Below, in pieces: positions 47,620-56,716 of a stretch of DNA of 64,000 bases (positions within the stretch are counted from its first letter, which is position 1; every line of letters starts with the position of its first letter). This DNA comes from JAKAGZ01 sp963748105. Its GTDB lineage: Bacteria > Bacteroidota > Ignavibacteria > Ignavibacteriales > Ignavibacteriaceae. A program made the position numbers and the translations under genes. Where the stretch lies: assembly GCA_963748105.1 (NCBI GenBank), contig CAVVHP010000011.1, forward strand, positions 62,001 through 126,000. Reading direction: 5' to 3'. The notes under the pieces are model-generated. The model did no database searches, had not been told where the DNA came from, and worked only from the letters and a program-made list of their open reading frames with translations.

Positions 47620-48786
47620 ATGCCTTCTAAAAAAGATAAGCTTCTCAAATGGCGCAAAGAATTTCCAATCTTAAGTAATTGTACATACCTGATTTCCAAT
47701 TCACTTGGAGCAATGCCTTGTTCTGTTTATGGAAAAATGAATGAATATGCAGAAACCTGGGCAACCCGGGGAGTAAGGGCTTGGGAGGAATGCTGGTGGC
47801 AATTAAACGCCGAGGTAGGTAATTCAATAGCGCCATTAATTGGGGCAGGTGAAAATGAAATATCAATGCACACTAATATTTCATCTCTGCAATCTATTTT
47901 ACTTTCTTCATTTAACTTTAGTAAAAACAAAAATAAGATAGTTTATTCCAATCTCGAATTTCCTTCAGACATGTATGTTTTTGAGAAATTCGCTACCAGC
48001 CTGGGTGCAAAATTAAAAATTATAAAATCTGATAATTTGATAGAACCACCGACCGAAAAAATAATAAACGCAATCGATGAAAAAACTTTGATTGTACCTT
48101 TGTCGCACGTACTGTTCAAAAGTGCATATATAATGGATGTGAAAGCGATCGTTAAAAAAGCGCATTCTGTTGGTGCAATAGTTATTCTTGATGCATACCA
48201 TGCTGTTGGAACAATTCCTGTTGATGTGAAAAAACTTGGCGTAGATATTTTAATCGGTGGGGTATTAAAATGGCTTTGCAGCGGGCCGGGTGGTGTTTTT
48301 TTATGGATGAAACCATCATTGAGAAAAAAACTAGAGCCGAAAATTACGGGGTGGCTTGCTCACGAAAATCCTTTTGCATTTGAAAAAAAGATGAAATATA
48401 CACAAGGCGTTTATAAATTTTTGAATGGAACCCCCTCAATACCTGCACTCTATGCTGCACAGGAAGGTCCGAAGATCATCTCAAAAGTTGGAATTGAAAA
48501 TATCAGGGAAAAGTCCATTCACCAGACTTCACTAATAGTTGATGAAGCACAGAAAGAGGGATATAAAATTAATACTCCACTGAATTATAAAGTCAGGGGA
48601 GGAACGGTTACATTAGATATGCCTGATTCGTATATGATATCAAAAGCTCTGCTCAAAAAGAATATTATTATTGATTACCGCGAAGGAGCTGGAATTAGAT
48701 TTGCCCCTCATTTTTATAACAGCGATGATGAAATATTTTTCGCTTTGAGTGAGCTTAAAAAGATTATTAAAAAGAAAGCTTATTAA
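47620..48786 (+). CDS. Class V PLP enzyme, kynureninase-like
   Basis: 388 residues. 'VILDAYHAVGTIPVDVKKLG' carries the PLP-pairing Asp, and the Schiff-base Lys is in 'GVLKWLCSGPGGVFLW', a pattern close to kynureninase. It is shorter than kynureninase (about 415-460) and N-terminal substrate residues are not obviously kept. Set between dihydropyrimidinase and the nucleobase transporter, so a role in pyrimidine or beta-amino acid metabolism is at least as likely as tryptophan breakdown. Could also be a cysteine-desulfurase-like or epimerase-like enzyme. Confidence 0.75.
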   Translation: MPSKKDKLLKWRKEFPILSNCTYLISNSLGAMPCSVYGKMNEYAETWATRGVRAWEECWWQLNAEVGNSIAPLIGAGENEISMHTNISSLQSILLSSFNFSKNKNKIVYSNLEFPSDMYVFEKFATSLGAKLKIIKSDNLIEPPTEKIINAIDEKTLIVPLSHVLFKSAYIMDVKAIVKKAHSVGAIVILDAYHAVGTIPVDVKKLGVDILIGGVLKWLCSGPGGVFLWMKPSLRKKLEPKITGWLAHENPFAFEKKMKYTQGVYKFLNGTPSIPALYAAQEGPKIISKVGIENIREKSIHQTSLIVDEAQKEGYKINTPLNYKVRGGTVTLDMPDSYMISKALLKKNIIIDYREGAGIRFAPHFYNSDDEIFFALSELKKIIKKKAY

Positions 48787-48904
48787 AATTTAAGATTATA
48801 AAATGAACCTGATTTTTTATATTTGTGTTCAATGTTAAATTGAAAGATTCTTGATAGCCTATATCCTGCAAAAATTATTTTAAAAAATTTAAGGAAATTT
48901 CAGA

Positions 48905-50338
48905 ATGATAAAAATCAATTCTGAATTAATTGATACCGATCTGTCGGGTATTTCAGACAGTCCTTTAATTAATGATGACCTTGCTGCTACAAAAGTATCG
49001 CAAAGAACCTGGGGTACTTATAACATAGCGGCTCTATGGGTAGGGATGAGTGTTTGTATCCCCACCTATCTTCTTGCCAGCGGATTGATAGCTGGTGGCA
49101 TGAACTGGTGGCAGGCGTTGATGACTATAGCACTCGGGAATTTAATTGTTTTAGTGCCAATGGTGCTGAATGCTCACGCCGGTACAAAATATGGAATTCC
49201 TTTTCCTGTACTGGCTCGTGCATCATTTGGAACACTCGGCTCAAATATTCCGGCTCTGTTGCGTGCAATAGTTGCGTGCGGATGGTTTGGAATACAGACC
49301 TGGATTGGTGGACAGGCATTTAATTCATTAATAATACTGGTACTGCCGGGTTGGGCTGTATTTTCATGGGGGCCGGCAGTTGGATTTATAATTTTTTGGG
49401 CAATGAATGTCTATTTTATTGTAAAAGGAACGGAATCAATACGCTGGCTTGAATCTTTTGCCGCACCATTTTTAATTGTAATGGGGCTGGCACTTCTCTA
49501 CTGGGCGTGGAGTAACGGTGGAGGATTCGGTCCGATTCTAAGTCAGCCGAGCAAGTTTCAAACTGCAGGGGAATTCTGGAAATTTTTTATTCCTTCATTG
49601 ACCGGAATGGTTGGTTTCTGGGCCACAGTTTCGCTGAACATTCCTGATTTTACACGTTACGCAAAAAGTCAGAGGTCACAGATTATAGGGCAGGCAATTG
49701 GCCTTCCGCCGACAATGGCGTTGTTTTCTTTTATAGGAATAGCGGTTACATCTGCTACGGTTGTAATTTTTGGCGAGGCTATCTGGGATCCGGTTGTATT
49801 ACTTTCTAAATTTCATAATCCGGTAGTTGTATTCCTTTCATTATTATCTTTGTTGATCGCAACACTTACCACTAATATTGCCGCAAATGTTGTTTCGCCG
49901 GCAAATGATTTTGCAAATTTATTTCCCAAAAAAATAAATTTTGTAAAAGGCGGGTTAATCACAGCAGTCATTGGGATTGTAATGATGCCGTGGAAACTTC
50001 TTTCTGATTTTAGCTCATATATTTTCGGCTGGCTGATTGGATACTCGAGTTTTCTTGGTCCTATCGCAGGAATATTAATTTGTGATTATTTCCTTGTGCG
50101 TGATCAGCATCTTGAAGTAAAAGATCTTTACTTAAGAAATGGAATTTATGAATACAAAAATGGATTTAATCCCAAAGGAATAATATCCCTTGCTGCCGGA
50201 GTATTTATTGCGTTAATTGGTTTATTAATTCCAGCACTTCATTTTCTTTATGATTACGCCTGGTTTGTTGGTTTCGCGGTATCGTTTGTGGTTTATTATT
50301 TGATGATGAAAAATTACAAAACCTCCGGAACTTTTTAA
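48905..50338 (+). CDS. NCS1-family nucleobase/hydantoin transporter
   Basis: 477 residues, twelve membrane helices. 'QRTWGTYNIAALWVGMSVCI' and 'PVLARASFGTLGSNIPALLR' are the signature first helices, and 'NIPDFTRYAKSQRSQIIGQ' is the conserved middle loop. It should import uracil, thymine, allantoin or a hydantoin by cation symport. As last gene of the pyrimidine unit, uracil or dihydrouracil is the simplest substrate. Confidence 0.88.
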   Translation: MIKINSELIDTDLSGISDSPLINDDLAATKVSQRTWGTYNIAALWVGMSVCIPTYLLASGLIAGGMNWWQALMTIALGNLIVLVPMVLNAHAGTKYGIPFPVLARASFGTLGSNIPALLRAIVACGWFGIQTWIGGQAFNSLIILVLPGWAVFSWGPAVGFIIFWAMNVYFIVKGTESIRWLESFAAPFLIVMGLALLYWAWSNGGGFGPILSQPSKFQTAGEFWKFFIPSLTGMVGFWATVSLNIPDFTRYAKSQRSQIIGQAIGLPPTMALFSFIGIAVTSATVVIFGEAIWDPVVLLSKFHNPVVVFLSLLSLLIATLTTNIAANVVSPANDFANLFPKKINFVKGGLITAVIGIVMMPWKLLSDFSSYIFGWLIGYSSFLGPIAGILICDYFLVRDQHLEVKDLYLRNGIYEYKNGFNPKGIISLAAGVFIALIGLLIPALHFLYDYAWFVGFAVSFVVYYLMMKNYKTSGTF

Positions 50339-50351
50339 GTCCGGAGGTTTT
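50318..50351. terminator. Terminator after the transporter
   Basis: 12-base perfect arms AAAACCTCCGGA and TCCGGAGGTTTT with a 10-base loop. It overlaps the transporter's stop codon and ends in T4. The A-run on the other side makes it usable from both directions for the converging T9SS gene. Confidence 0.88.
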
Positions 50352-50387
50352 AAGCGTTTAATATTTTATAGTCGGTAGAATAACTTA

Positions 50388-51440
50388 TTATTTTAGCAAT
50401 GTCATTTTAATTGTTTTTATAAAGTTATTAGTTCTCAGTTGTGCTATATAAAAGCCACTTGCCAGATTGCTTGCATTAAAATTTACTCTGTAAACACCGG
50501 CTGGTTGTTCCTTATCTACAAGATTCGCCACTTCATTACCAAGGATATCATAAATTATTAGCTTTACCTTTGATTCTTTTGAAAGAGTATATACAATTTT
50601 GGTTGATGGATTAAAAGGATTGGGGTAGTTCTGTTTTAGATTAAAATTCTTTGGTAGATTACTTGTCTGTTCAACACCCGTTGCTACCAAGGCTCCATTA
50701 TAGCTTGTGTTATCAGCACTTATTACACCATTGTCGGAAGGATTAGAATTAGTTGCCGAAACTTCAACCTGTGCGCCGTTTTTTGCTACGAATGTAAAAC
50801 TTACACTTGAAAAACTACCAACAGTAGTTGTTTCTTTAATTCTTAAAGCGTCATAACTCATACCGCCGGGTAGAGTCATTGTTCCGTAAGCATCTACAAC
50901 CGCGCTTGTTGAAACACTGGAAGAGCTGATCTGCGAACCATTTAGAAATTGGGATTGAGTAAATGTCTGCATCCAATTTGAATTATATGTCATTGGATTT
51001 ACATATTGTTGTCTGAAAGGACTATTTTTTGTCTCACTAATTATACCTGATTGTGAACTAATAGTTGTGGCCGTTCCCATTAAATCATAAGTACCATTCA
51101 ATTTGAAATATGACCAAATATCTGTTTGGGATCCGCTTGATGAACTTACGCTGTGAGCACATGCGTCAGCTCCTGAAAAATCGCTATTATAAGAGGTAGT
51201 TGAGGGATCAACACTTTCGAAAGAACCTGAAAAGTCATATGTCAAACCAGTAAAATCCCAGTTATTTCCGCCGCCAGTGGAACCTATGTCAACATTTGAT
51301 TGAGATGTATCTGAATAAATGGTTACAGTGTTCCCTACTGTAAAAATATTGGCTCTATCACTGGTTGTTATGGTAATCTGCGCCAAAACAGAATAACTTA
51401 ACACAATTACAAAGAGTAAAAGCTTTTTCATTTTTTGCAC
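50388..51440 (-). CDS. T9SS-sorted secreted protein
   Basis: 350 residues with a signal peptide ending 'SYSVLAQ'. The middle is Ser/Thr-rich beta structure without a recognisable enzyme domain. The C-terminal sorting domain starts 'LKQNYPNPFNPSTKIVYTL' and ends 'NNFIKTIKMTLLK'. Faces the pyrimidine cluster, monocistronic. Confidence 0.82.
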   Translation of the reverse strand: MQKMKKLLLFVIVLSYSVLAQITITTSDRANIFTVGNTVTIYSDTSQSNVDIGSTGGGNNWDFTGLTYDFSGSFESVDPSTTSYNSDFSGADACAHSVSSSSGSQTDIWSYFKLNGTYDLMGTATTISSQSGIISETKNSPFRQQYVNPMTYNSNWMQTFTQSQFLNGSQISSSSVSTSAVVDAYGTMTLPGGMSYDALRIKETTTVGSFSSVSFTFVAKNGAQVEVSATNSNPSDNGVISADNTSYNGALVATGVEQTSNLPKNFNLKQNYPNPFNPSTKIVYTLSKESKVKLIIYDILGNEVANLVDKEQPAGVYRVNFNASNLASGFYIAQLRTNNFIKTIKMTLLK

Positions 51441-51726
51441 CTCTTATTTAAATAATAGTAAATAATTATTGTACAAGTAATTTTCGCCACTAATAATTTC
51501 TAATTATCAGGAGGTAATTAAAATTAATTACAAAGACTGCTCTTTTTTAAAAGCAGTTTAATTATTTTTGTTTTTGTAATCAGTAGGAATGGCTACCACT
51601 GATTTAGAGGAGATCACACCCTGTATTTACAATAAAATAAAAATTTATTTACAGTTCGTCAAGTATTTTCTTTATTAAATTTGGTTTTTTAAAAGCTAAC
51701 CTTCTAAAACAGGCTTATAATAAAGT

Positions 51727-52368
51727 TTAGCGAACTGCCCAGATAATATCAGATATAATTGTGCTGCCTTTCTCAAAAGAAAACTTCATTAAAAAATCAG
51801 GGTGAAAACCAAGCAAATAATGATCGATTTTATTTTTCAGCCAGGAAATTTCTGCTTTTAATTTCCAGTGCTCGCCCGAAGAATTATAAAGAACAATAAA
51901 CAAGCGATTTTTTAAATGCTTCCTCTGCTGCTGCGACTGATTTTTGTAAAACCATTTTATTAAATCAGGTGTGTTTTTAATTGCATCTTTAATTTCCATT
52001 GGGAAGTTTTGGGGAAATACAGAAGTCTTATGATCGAATGCAGCGCCCTGGATTATAAAATCTACCAGTCGGTCTTTACTGTCGCGCGCCGGTTTTACAT
52101 CAGGGAAGGTGCAAAAAATATGTTCCACAGCCTGTGCGGACCAGAAGTTGTACCAGCGGTTTAAAGCGTAATTAAAATAATCATCCAGTTCTGAATTTCC
52201 TGTAAATCTTTTTTCAATTTCTTCAAGCAGATCATCGAGTAAAAAAGTTTTATAGATAAAGTTAGTATGTTTATCGAAGGTGTCGTTTTGTTTGCGTCCC
52301 CATTTATATGGATATACTAATCTTTTTTTTAATTCTGTTTCTATTTGTGTTAGGTTTTGGGTATTCAT
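51727..52368 (-). CDS. Probable PD-(D/E)xK restriction endonuclease
   Basis: 213 residues, no family recognised outright. 'RLVDFIIQGAAFDHKTSVFP' (residues 100-119) has Asp103 followed nine residues on by Asp112-His-Lys114, the spacing of a PD-(D/E)xK nuclease core. It lies 30 bases downstream of a DNA methyltransferase on the same strand, the classic type II arrangement. The function is inferred from motif and context, and the catalytic residues need checking. Confidence 0.6.
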   Translation of the reverse strand: MNTQNLTQIETELKKRLVYPYKWGRKQNDTFDKHTNFIYKTFLLDDLLEEIEKRFTGNSELDDYFNYALNRWYNFWSAQAVEHIFCTFPDVKPARDSKDRLVDFIIQGAAFDHKTSVFPQNFPMEIKDAIKNTPDLIKWFYKNQSQQQRKHLKNRLFIVLYNSSGEHWKLKAEISWLKNKIDHYLLGFHPDFLMKFSFEKGSTIISDIIWAVR

Positions 52369-52398
52369 AATAAGATTGGGCTAAAGCCCAACATTGTC

Positions 52399-53463
52399 TT
52401 AAACTTTCTGAAATAGAAAAATATACTCATGCTTAAAAATATAAAACCCACCAACCAGGGCACGGTATCTCCACAGTTCTTTCTGGTTCATTTTACCTTT
52501 TGTCTCTTCAAAGTTCTTCACTATGGTGGATTTTAATTTATAGCCGTGTTTTAAGACTTCCTGCATTGTATAAAATCCAAGAGGAATCCATTCACCGGCA
52601 GAATATTTATCTCCAATAACTACAGCAAGGTATCTGTTTTTATCAAGCAATGAATAGGTCTTATCAACAATGTCACCGAATTTTTTTAAAAACTCATTTA
52701 TGCTTTTTGCGTTGGATAGATCTTTCTTGTTTTCACTGAATTTTATAATGTCCCAGTAGGGGGGATGCATCATAATAAATTGTACTGATGAGACTCCAAG
52801 GTTTTTCAGTTCTTTTTTATAATCCAGTTTTGTACTATCTGAATTAATAATTTCAGTTTTTACTTTAAGTGGGTTTTCTTCTTTTTTGATATTCTTTTCA
52901 GCAAGTTTTGCCACCTTGGGAAGTAATTCTATGCCTATACCGTTACGTCCTAATCTTTTACACTCTATTAAAGTTGTTCCGCTTCCAAGGAATGTATCAA
53001 GGATCCAGTCTCCTTTTTTAGTGTAACGTCTTAAAAATTGATTCGGTATTTGAGGAACAAAATTTCCCCAATAGCTGCTGTTATGGGCACCGGATTTATC
53101 ACGCTTGTCGAGTAGCCAGATGCTGTCTGTTAAAATATCATTGTACTCTTTCCAGCGATTCAGATTCAAATCGTTGTGCTTACCCGTTTTTATTTCAGAA
53201 AGACTCTTTATTAATCTTTTTATATAGTATTTGGTTCTTTCAATTGTCTGGGCTTCCTGTATCTGGTTTGTCTCCTCGGATAGATACAAAGAATGGATTT
53301 TAATCTTGCTTCCGTTAGAAGAAAATTCTATTGTAGAATTCTTTTTGCCTATATCCTCAAATTCCTTAATAATAAAAGAAATTCTGGTTTTGATCTTCTT
53401 TAGATTTTTTTCTTCCAGGAGTGCTTTAAGTTCCCCTGTTATGTTGAGATCGGATTTGGTCAT
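52399..53463 (-). CDS. Site-specific DNA methyltransferase (N4-cytosine/N6-adenine type)
   Basis: 354 residues. A long N-terminal helical part (1-125), then 'YWGNFVPQIPNQFLRRYTK' and the SAM motif 'ILDTFLGSGTTLIECKRLG' (about 154-172). The catalytic motif 'MHPPYWDII' (about 232-240) follows. HPPYW is close to the SPPY form of N4-cytosine enzymes, but N6-adenine cannot be excluded. It precedes the putative restriction nuclease, forming a likely type II restriction-modification unit. Confidence 0.85.
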   Translation of the reverse strand: MTKSDLNITGELKALLEEKNLKKIKTRISFIIKEFEDIGKKNSTIEFSSNGSKIKIHSLYLSEETNQIQEAQTIERTKYYIKRLIKSLSEIKTGKHNDLNLNRWKEYNDILTDSIWLLDKRDKSGAHNSSYWGNFVPQIPNQFLRRYTKKGDWILDTFLGSGTTLIECKRLGRNGIGIELLPKVAKLAEKNIKKEENPLKVKTEIINSDSTKLDYKKELKNLGVSSVQFIMMHPPYWDIIKFSENKKDLSNAKSINEFLKKFGDIVDKTYSLLDKNRYLAVVIGDKYSAGEWIPLGFYTMQEVLKHGYKLKSTIVKNFEETKGKMNQKELWRYRALVGGFYIFKHEYIFLFQKV

Positions 53464-53562
53464 TAATTTTTAGGTGTTGAAAGATTGAATTAGGACTGAA
53501 GGAAAAATAAAATTTAAGATGTGCATTAGCAAGGACAGGCAAATATTAATTTTGTGAAAGTT

Positions 53563-53595
53563 AAAAGGGGAACGTAAATAATACGTTCCCCTTTT
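53563..53595. terminator. Bidirectional terminator
   Basis: 13-base perfect arms AAAAGGGGAACGT and ACGTTCCCCTTTT with a 7-base loop. It lies directly after the inositol-phosphate synthase stop (leftward) and marks the 3' end of the long lipid operon. Confidence 0.9.
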
Positions 53596-53601
53596 AATAA
53601 A

Positions 53602-54942
53602 TTAAGAATACATATCTATATCATCTGTAAAAGCCGGTGTGTTGTTTTTATCTGTATGTGTTACGGGACTTACGCCAACCAGCTCGCGCAGAGTATTTTT
53701 CATTTTCATTAATTGAATAAAAAGATCGTGTTCCGGAACAACATCGTCTGCGTGCATTGGGCTCTTAAAATAAAACGATAACCATTCCTGAATTCCAGAA
53801 AGGTTACTTCTTTTAGCAAGATCCATAAGTAAGATAAGATCCAGTACAATAGGAGCGGCAAGAATCGAATCCTTACAGAGAAAATCAATTTTCATCTGCA
53901 TTTCGTAACCAAGCCATCCGAATATATCTATATTATCCCAGCCCTCTTTGTTATCTCCGCGTGGTGGATAATAATTAATTCTTACTTTGTGGTAATGTTC
54001 TTTATAAAGATCTGGATATAAAGTCGGCTGAAGAATAGAATCCAGGACAGAAAGTTTACTCACTTCTTTTGTCTTGAATGAATTAGGATCGTCCAGTACT
54101 TCGCCGTCCCTGTTACCAAGAATGTTTGTTGAGAACCATCCGTTCAAACCGAGCATTCTTGCTTTTAACATCGGGGCGATAACTGTTTTAACCATTGTCT
54201 GGCCGGTTTTAAAATCTTTACCTGCAACAGGTACATTTTTCTGATGTGAAAATTCTACAAGTGCAGGAAGATCAACTGAAAGATTTGGTGCACCATTGAT
54301 ATACGGTACTCCTTCTGCAATTGAAGCGTACGCATATATCATACTTGGAGCTATATCAGAATGATTTTCTTTTAATCCTTTTTCGAATCCTTCCAGTGTG
54401 CTTAATTCACCATTAACTGGCATGTAAATCTCTGTACTTCCACACCAGATTGTTACAAGCCTGTCGCAGTTGTTCTTTTTCTTAAAGTTTCTTATATCTT
54501 CACGAACTTTTTCTGCAAGATCAAATTTTGTGTTTTCTTTTTTTACAAAATCTCCATGTAGGTTAACAACAAATTTTTGTTCGAATACTGCCGGGAAAGG
54601 TCTTAGGGCATCCAGTTCCTTTCTAACTGCAAGCAGATCCTTTTCGTGCAGAACCTGTGCTTCCATAGCAGAATCAAAACAACTTTCGTCACGAATATCC
54701 CATCCTCCGAAAACCATATCGTTTAAATCTGCGAGAGGCACTAAATCTTTTATGAGAGGAAAATTATTCTCGTTTCTTTTACCTATTCTTATAGTTGCCA
54801 TCTGGGTAAGTGACCCTATTGGCTTTGCTAATTTTTTATTTATGGCAAGTGTGCCTGCTAAAAATGTGGTTGAAACTGCTCCATTCAATCCAACAATTAA
54901 TACTCCTAACTTACCAGTAGGTTTCTGTATATCTTCTTTCAT
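53602..54942 (-). CDS. ino1: Inositol-3-phosphate synthase
   Basis: 446 residues. NAD-binding start 'LGVLIVGLNGAVSTTFLAG', then 'GGWDIRDESCFDSAMEAQVL', 'VPYINGAPNLSVDLPALVEF', 'VAGKDFKTGQTMVKTVIAPM' and 'DYLCKDSILAAPIVLD'-like catalytic parts ('KIDFLCKDSILAAPIVLDL'). Converts glucose-6-phosphate to myo-inositol-3-phosphate. Last gene of the leftward run and closed by a strong terminator. With the CDP-alcohol phosphotransferase upstream it supplies the inositol headgroup. Confidence 0.93.
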   Translation of the reverse strand: MKEDIQKPTGKLGVLIVGLNGAVSTTFLAGTLAINKKLAKPIGSLTQMATIRIGKRNENNFPLIKDLVPLADLNDMVFGGWDIRDESCFDSAMEAQVLHEKDLLAVRKELDALRPFPAVFEQKFVVNLHGDFVKKENTKFDLAEKVREDIRNFKKKNNCDRLVTIWCGSTEIYMPVNGELSTLEGFEKGLKENHSDIAPSMIYAYASIAEGVPYINGAPNLSVDLPALVEFSHQKNVPVAGKDFKTGQTMVKTVIAPMLKARMLGLNGWFSTNILGNRDGEVLDDPNSFKTKEVSKLSVLDSILQPTLYPDLYKEHYHKVRINYYPPRGDNKEGWDNIDIFGWLGYEMQMKIDFLCKDSILAAPIVLDLILLMDLAKRSNLSGIQEWLSFYFKSPMHADDVVPEHDLFIQLMKMKNTLRELVGVSPVTHTDKNNTPAFTDDIDMYS

Positions 54943-54980
54943 AATTAGTCCTTAATTAAGTGATTTTGTTTAGTCAAAAA

Positions 54981-55691
54981 TTATAGGGAAAATAATTTAT
55001 CAATTATCTCCCTAATTTCCACAATGTTTTTTATAATAATATCGGCTGATCCTGTCTCTTCAGGCTTCGTCCAGCTGCTCACATCTAGCCATATCGTTTT
55101 ACAGTTTAATAACTTAGCTGGTTTTATGTCCCTGCTGTAGGAATCACCAACAACAACAGTATTTTCTGCAGGAATGTTCAATTTTTCAATAGCAAATTTG
55201 AAAATTCCGGGGTCCGGTTTTCTGATATCAATTGATGTGGAATCAATCATTACATCAAAAAAGTCTGAAATTTCTAACCCCTTAAGTGAAGCATCAAGAT
55301 TTCCATAAAAGTTTGATACTACGCCAAGTTTATAATTCTTTTTGAGATTCGTTAAGATTTCTTTTACAATTTTAATTACATCTAGTACGTCCCTGTAGCA
55401 TTTATCTGCTACTTTTTCTGATGAACCAGCGGCACCTCCGGGAAAGGAATAATTTTTATTTTTCTCGAGGTAGTTTAATTGAAGAAATGCTTGCTTACGT
55501 AGTGTAGTTAAAAAATCATCTTCTTTTTTTACTTCAACATACATCTTCGGCTCTGCATTTACATAAGCTTCGTTATAATCTTCTTTGTTTATTCCAAGGT
55601 CCGCATCATCATATGCGGTTCTGAATTTTTCACTCCAGTGAATTCCGTTTGTATCAAGTGTTCCGCCAAAATCAAATAGCACGGCTTTCAT
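54981..55691 (-). CDS. HAD-family phosphatase
   Basis: 236 residues. HAD motifs: 'VLFDFGGTLDT' (nucleophile Asp; the second Asp is Gly, as in the FGGT subgroup), 'LGVVSNFYG', 'DIRKPDPGIFKFAI' with the Lys, and 'TVVVGDSYSRDI'. In this operon it may remove phosphate from inositol phosphate or phosphatidylinositol phosphate. Its start is one base from the stop of the flippase-like gene. Confidence 0.85.
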   Translation of the reverse strand: MKAVLFDFGGTLDTNGIHWSEKFRTAYDDADLGINKEDYNEAYVNAEPKMYVEVKKEDDFLTTLRKQAFLQLNYLEKNKNYSFPGGAAGSSEKVADKCYRDVLDVIKIVKEILTNLKKNYKLGVVSNFYGNLDASLKGLEISDFFDVMIDSTSIDIRKPDPGIFKFAIEKLNIPAENTVVVGDSYSRDIKPAKLLNCKTIWLDVSSWTKPEETGSADIIIKNIVEIREIIDKLFSL

Positions 55692-56716
55692 TACGGTGTA
55701 TCTTCCGGCATAAATTCAAAAATATTTTTTGTAGCTTTTTCTTTTTTCTTACCGTTGAACTGGATTAAAATCAATCCAATCAGGATCCAGAAAAATTCTC
55801 TTACACGGTTTACCAACCCGATATAAATTCCGACACCTGCTGCCAGTCCTAAACTGTCAAGCACCAGGTAAAGTCCGCCCTCTCTTGTACCGAGTTCAAA
55901 TGGCATAAAGAAAAATATATTTATAATAAGTGAAGAACCGGCGCTTATATAAAAGGCTTCCATAAATGAAATATCAATCCCTATCGCTTTAAGTATAAAT
56001 AAAAATTCGAGTGAAGCCACTATTCTTGCAGCATATTCAAAAAATAGTGCAAGATAAAAATGGTTTTTTCTCTGGTTATATAATTGTTTGATCTCTTCAT
56101 CTATTTTTATGAGGCTTTCTTCTTTGTTTGCGAGTTTCTTTTGAAGAGATTTCAAAAACGGAAGTTTCGAGACAAAATTTATCAGTGAAGAAAAGATTCC
56201 TTTTTTATGTCTTGAAAAAACAAACCAGATTAAAAACGATAAAATTACAAATGCTGTAAAAAGTGTAATTTTTAAACCCGAAGCCAGCGGAAGCAGCGCA
56301 CCGGCAAAAATTATTGCTGTTACCCAGAAAATAAAATGTGAAAGAAAATGGAGCATAGTGTAAAGAATGACAGAAGAAACAGCAGATTGTAATCCTATTT
56401 TGTCTTTTAATGTGATTACTCTGTAAGGTTCACCGCCCAGGTTTACAAAAGGTGTGATGTAATTAATTGCAAATCCGCTGAGAGTAATTCCGTAAATATT
56501 TGTGAACGGCACTTTTTTATTTTTTGCATCAATTATATAGTACCAGGCCCACGCATTGAGATAATATACAACCCCCCAGACACCTACAACCGGTACAAAC
56601 CACCAGCCGGATTTTTTAACGTTCGCAATTATGTTAGATATCCCGAAGTCTGAAATTAACCAGGCAAAGACCCCTAAACCGATGAGGAAGAAAGCCGATT
56701 TTAAGTATTTATTCAT
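55691..56716 (-). CDS. LPG-synthase-TM / flippase-like membrane protein
   Basis: 341 residues, eight membrane helices. Signature 'LSGFAINYITPFVNLGGEPY' early, 'SAVSSVILYTMLHFLSHFI' in the middle, and 'PFELGTREGGLYLVLDSLG' late, as in the membrane half of MprF/AglD-like proteins. Likely flips or moves the lipid made by neighbouring enzymes. It overlaps the Gfo/Idh gene by eight bases. Confidence 0.82.
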   Translation of the reverse strand: MNKYLKSAFFLIGLGVFAWLISDFGISNIIANVKKSGWWFVPVVGVWGVVYYLNAWAWYYIIDAKNKKVPFTNIYGITLSGFAINYITPFVNLGGEPYRVITLKDKIGLQSAVSSVILYTMLHFLSHFIFWVTAIIFAGALLPLASGLKITLFTAFVILSFLIWFVFSRHKKGIFSSLINFVSKLPFLKSLQKKLANKEESLIKIDEEIKQLYNQRKNHFYLALFFEYAARIVASLEFLFILKAIGIDISFMEAFYISAGSSLIINIFFFMPFELGTREGGLYLVLDSLGLAAGVGIYIGLVNRVREFFWILIGLILIQFNGKKKEKATKNIFEFMPEDTP

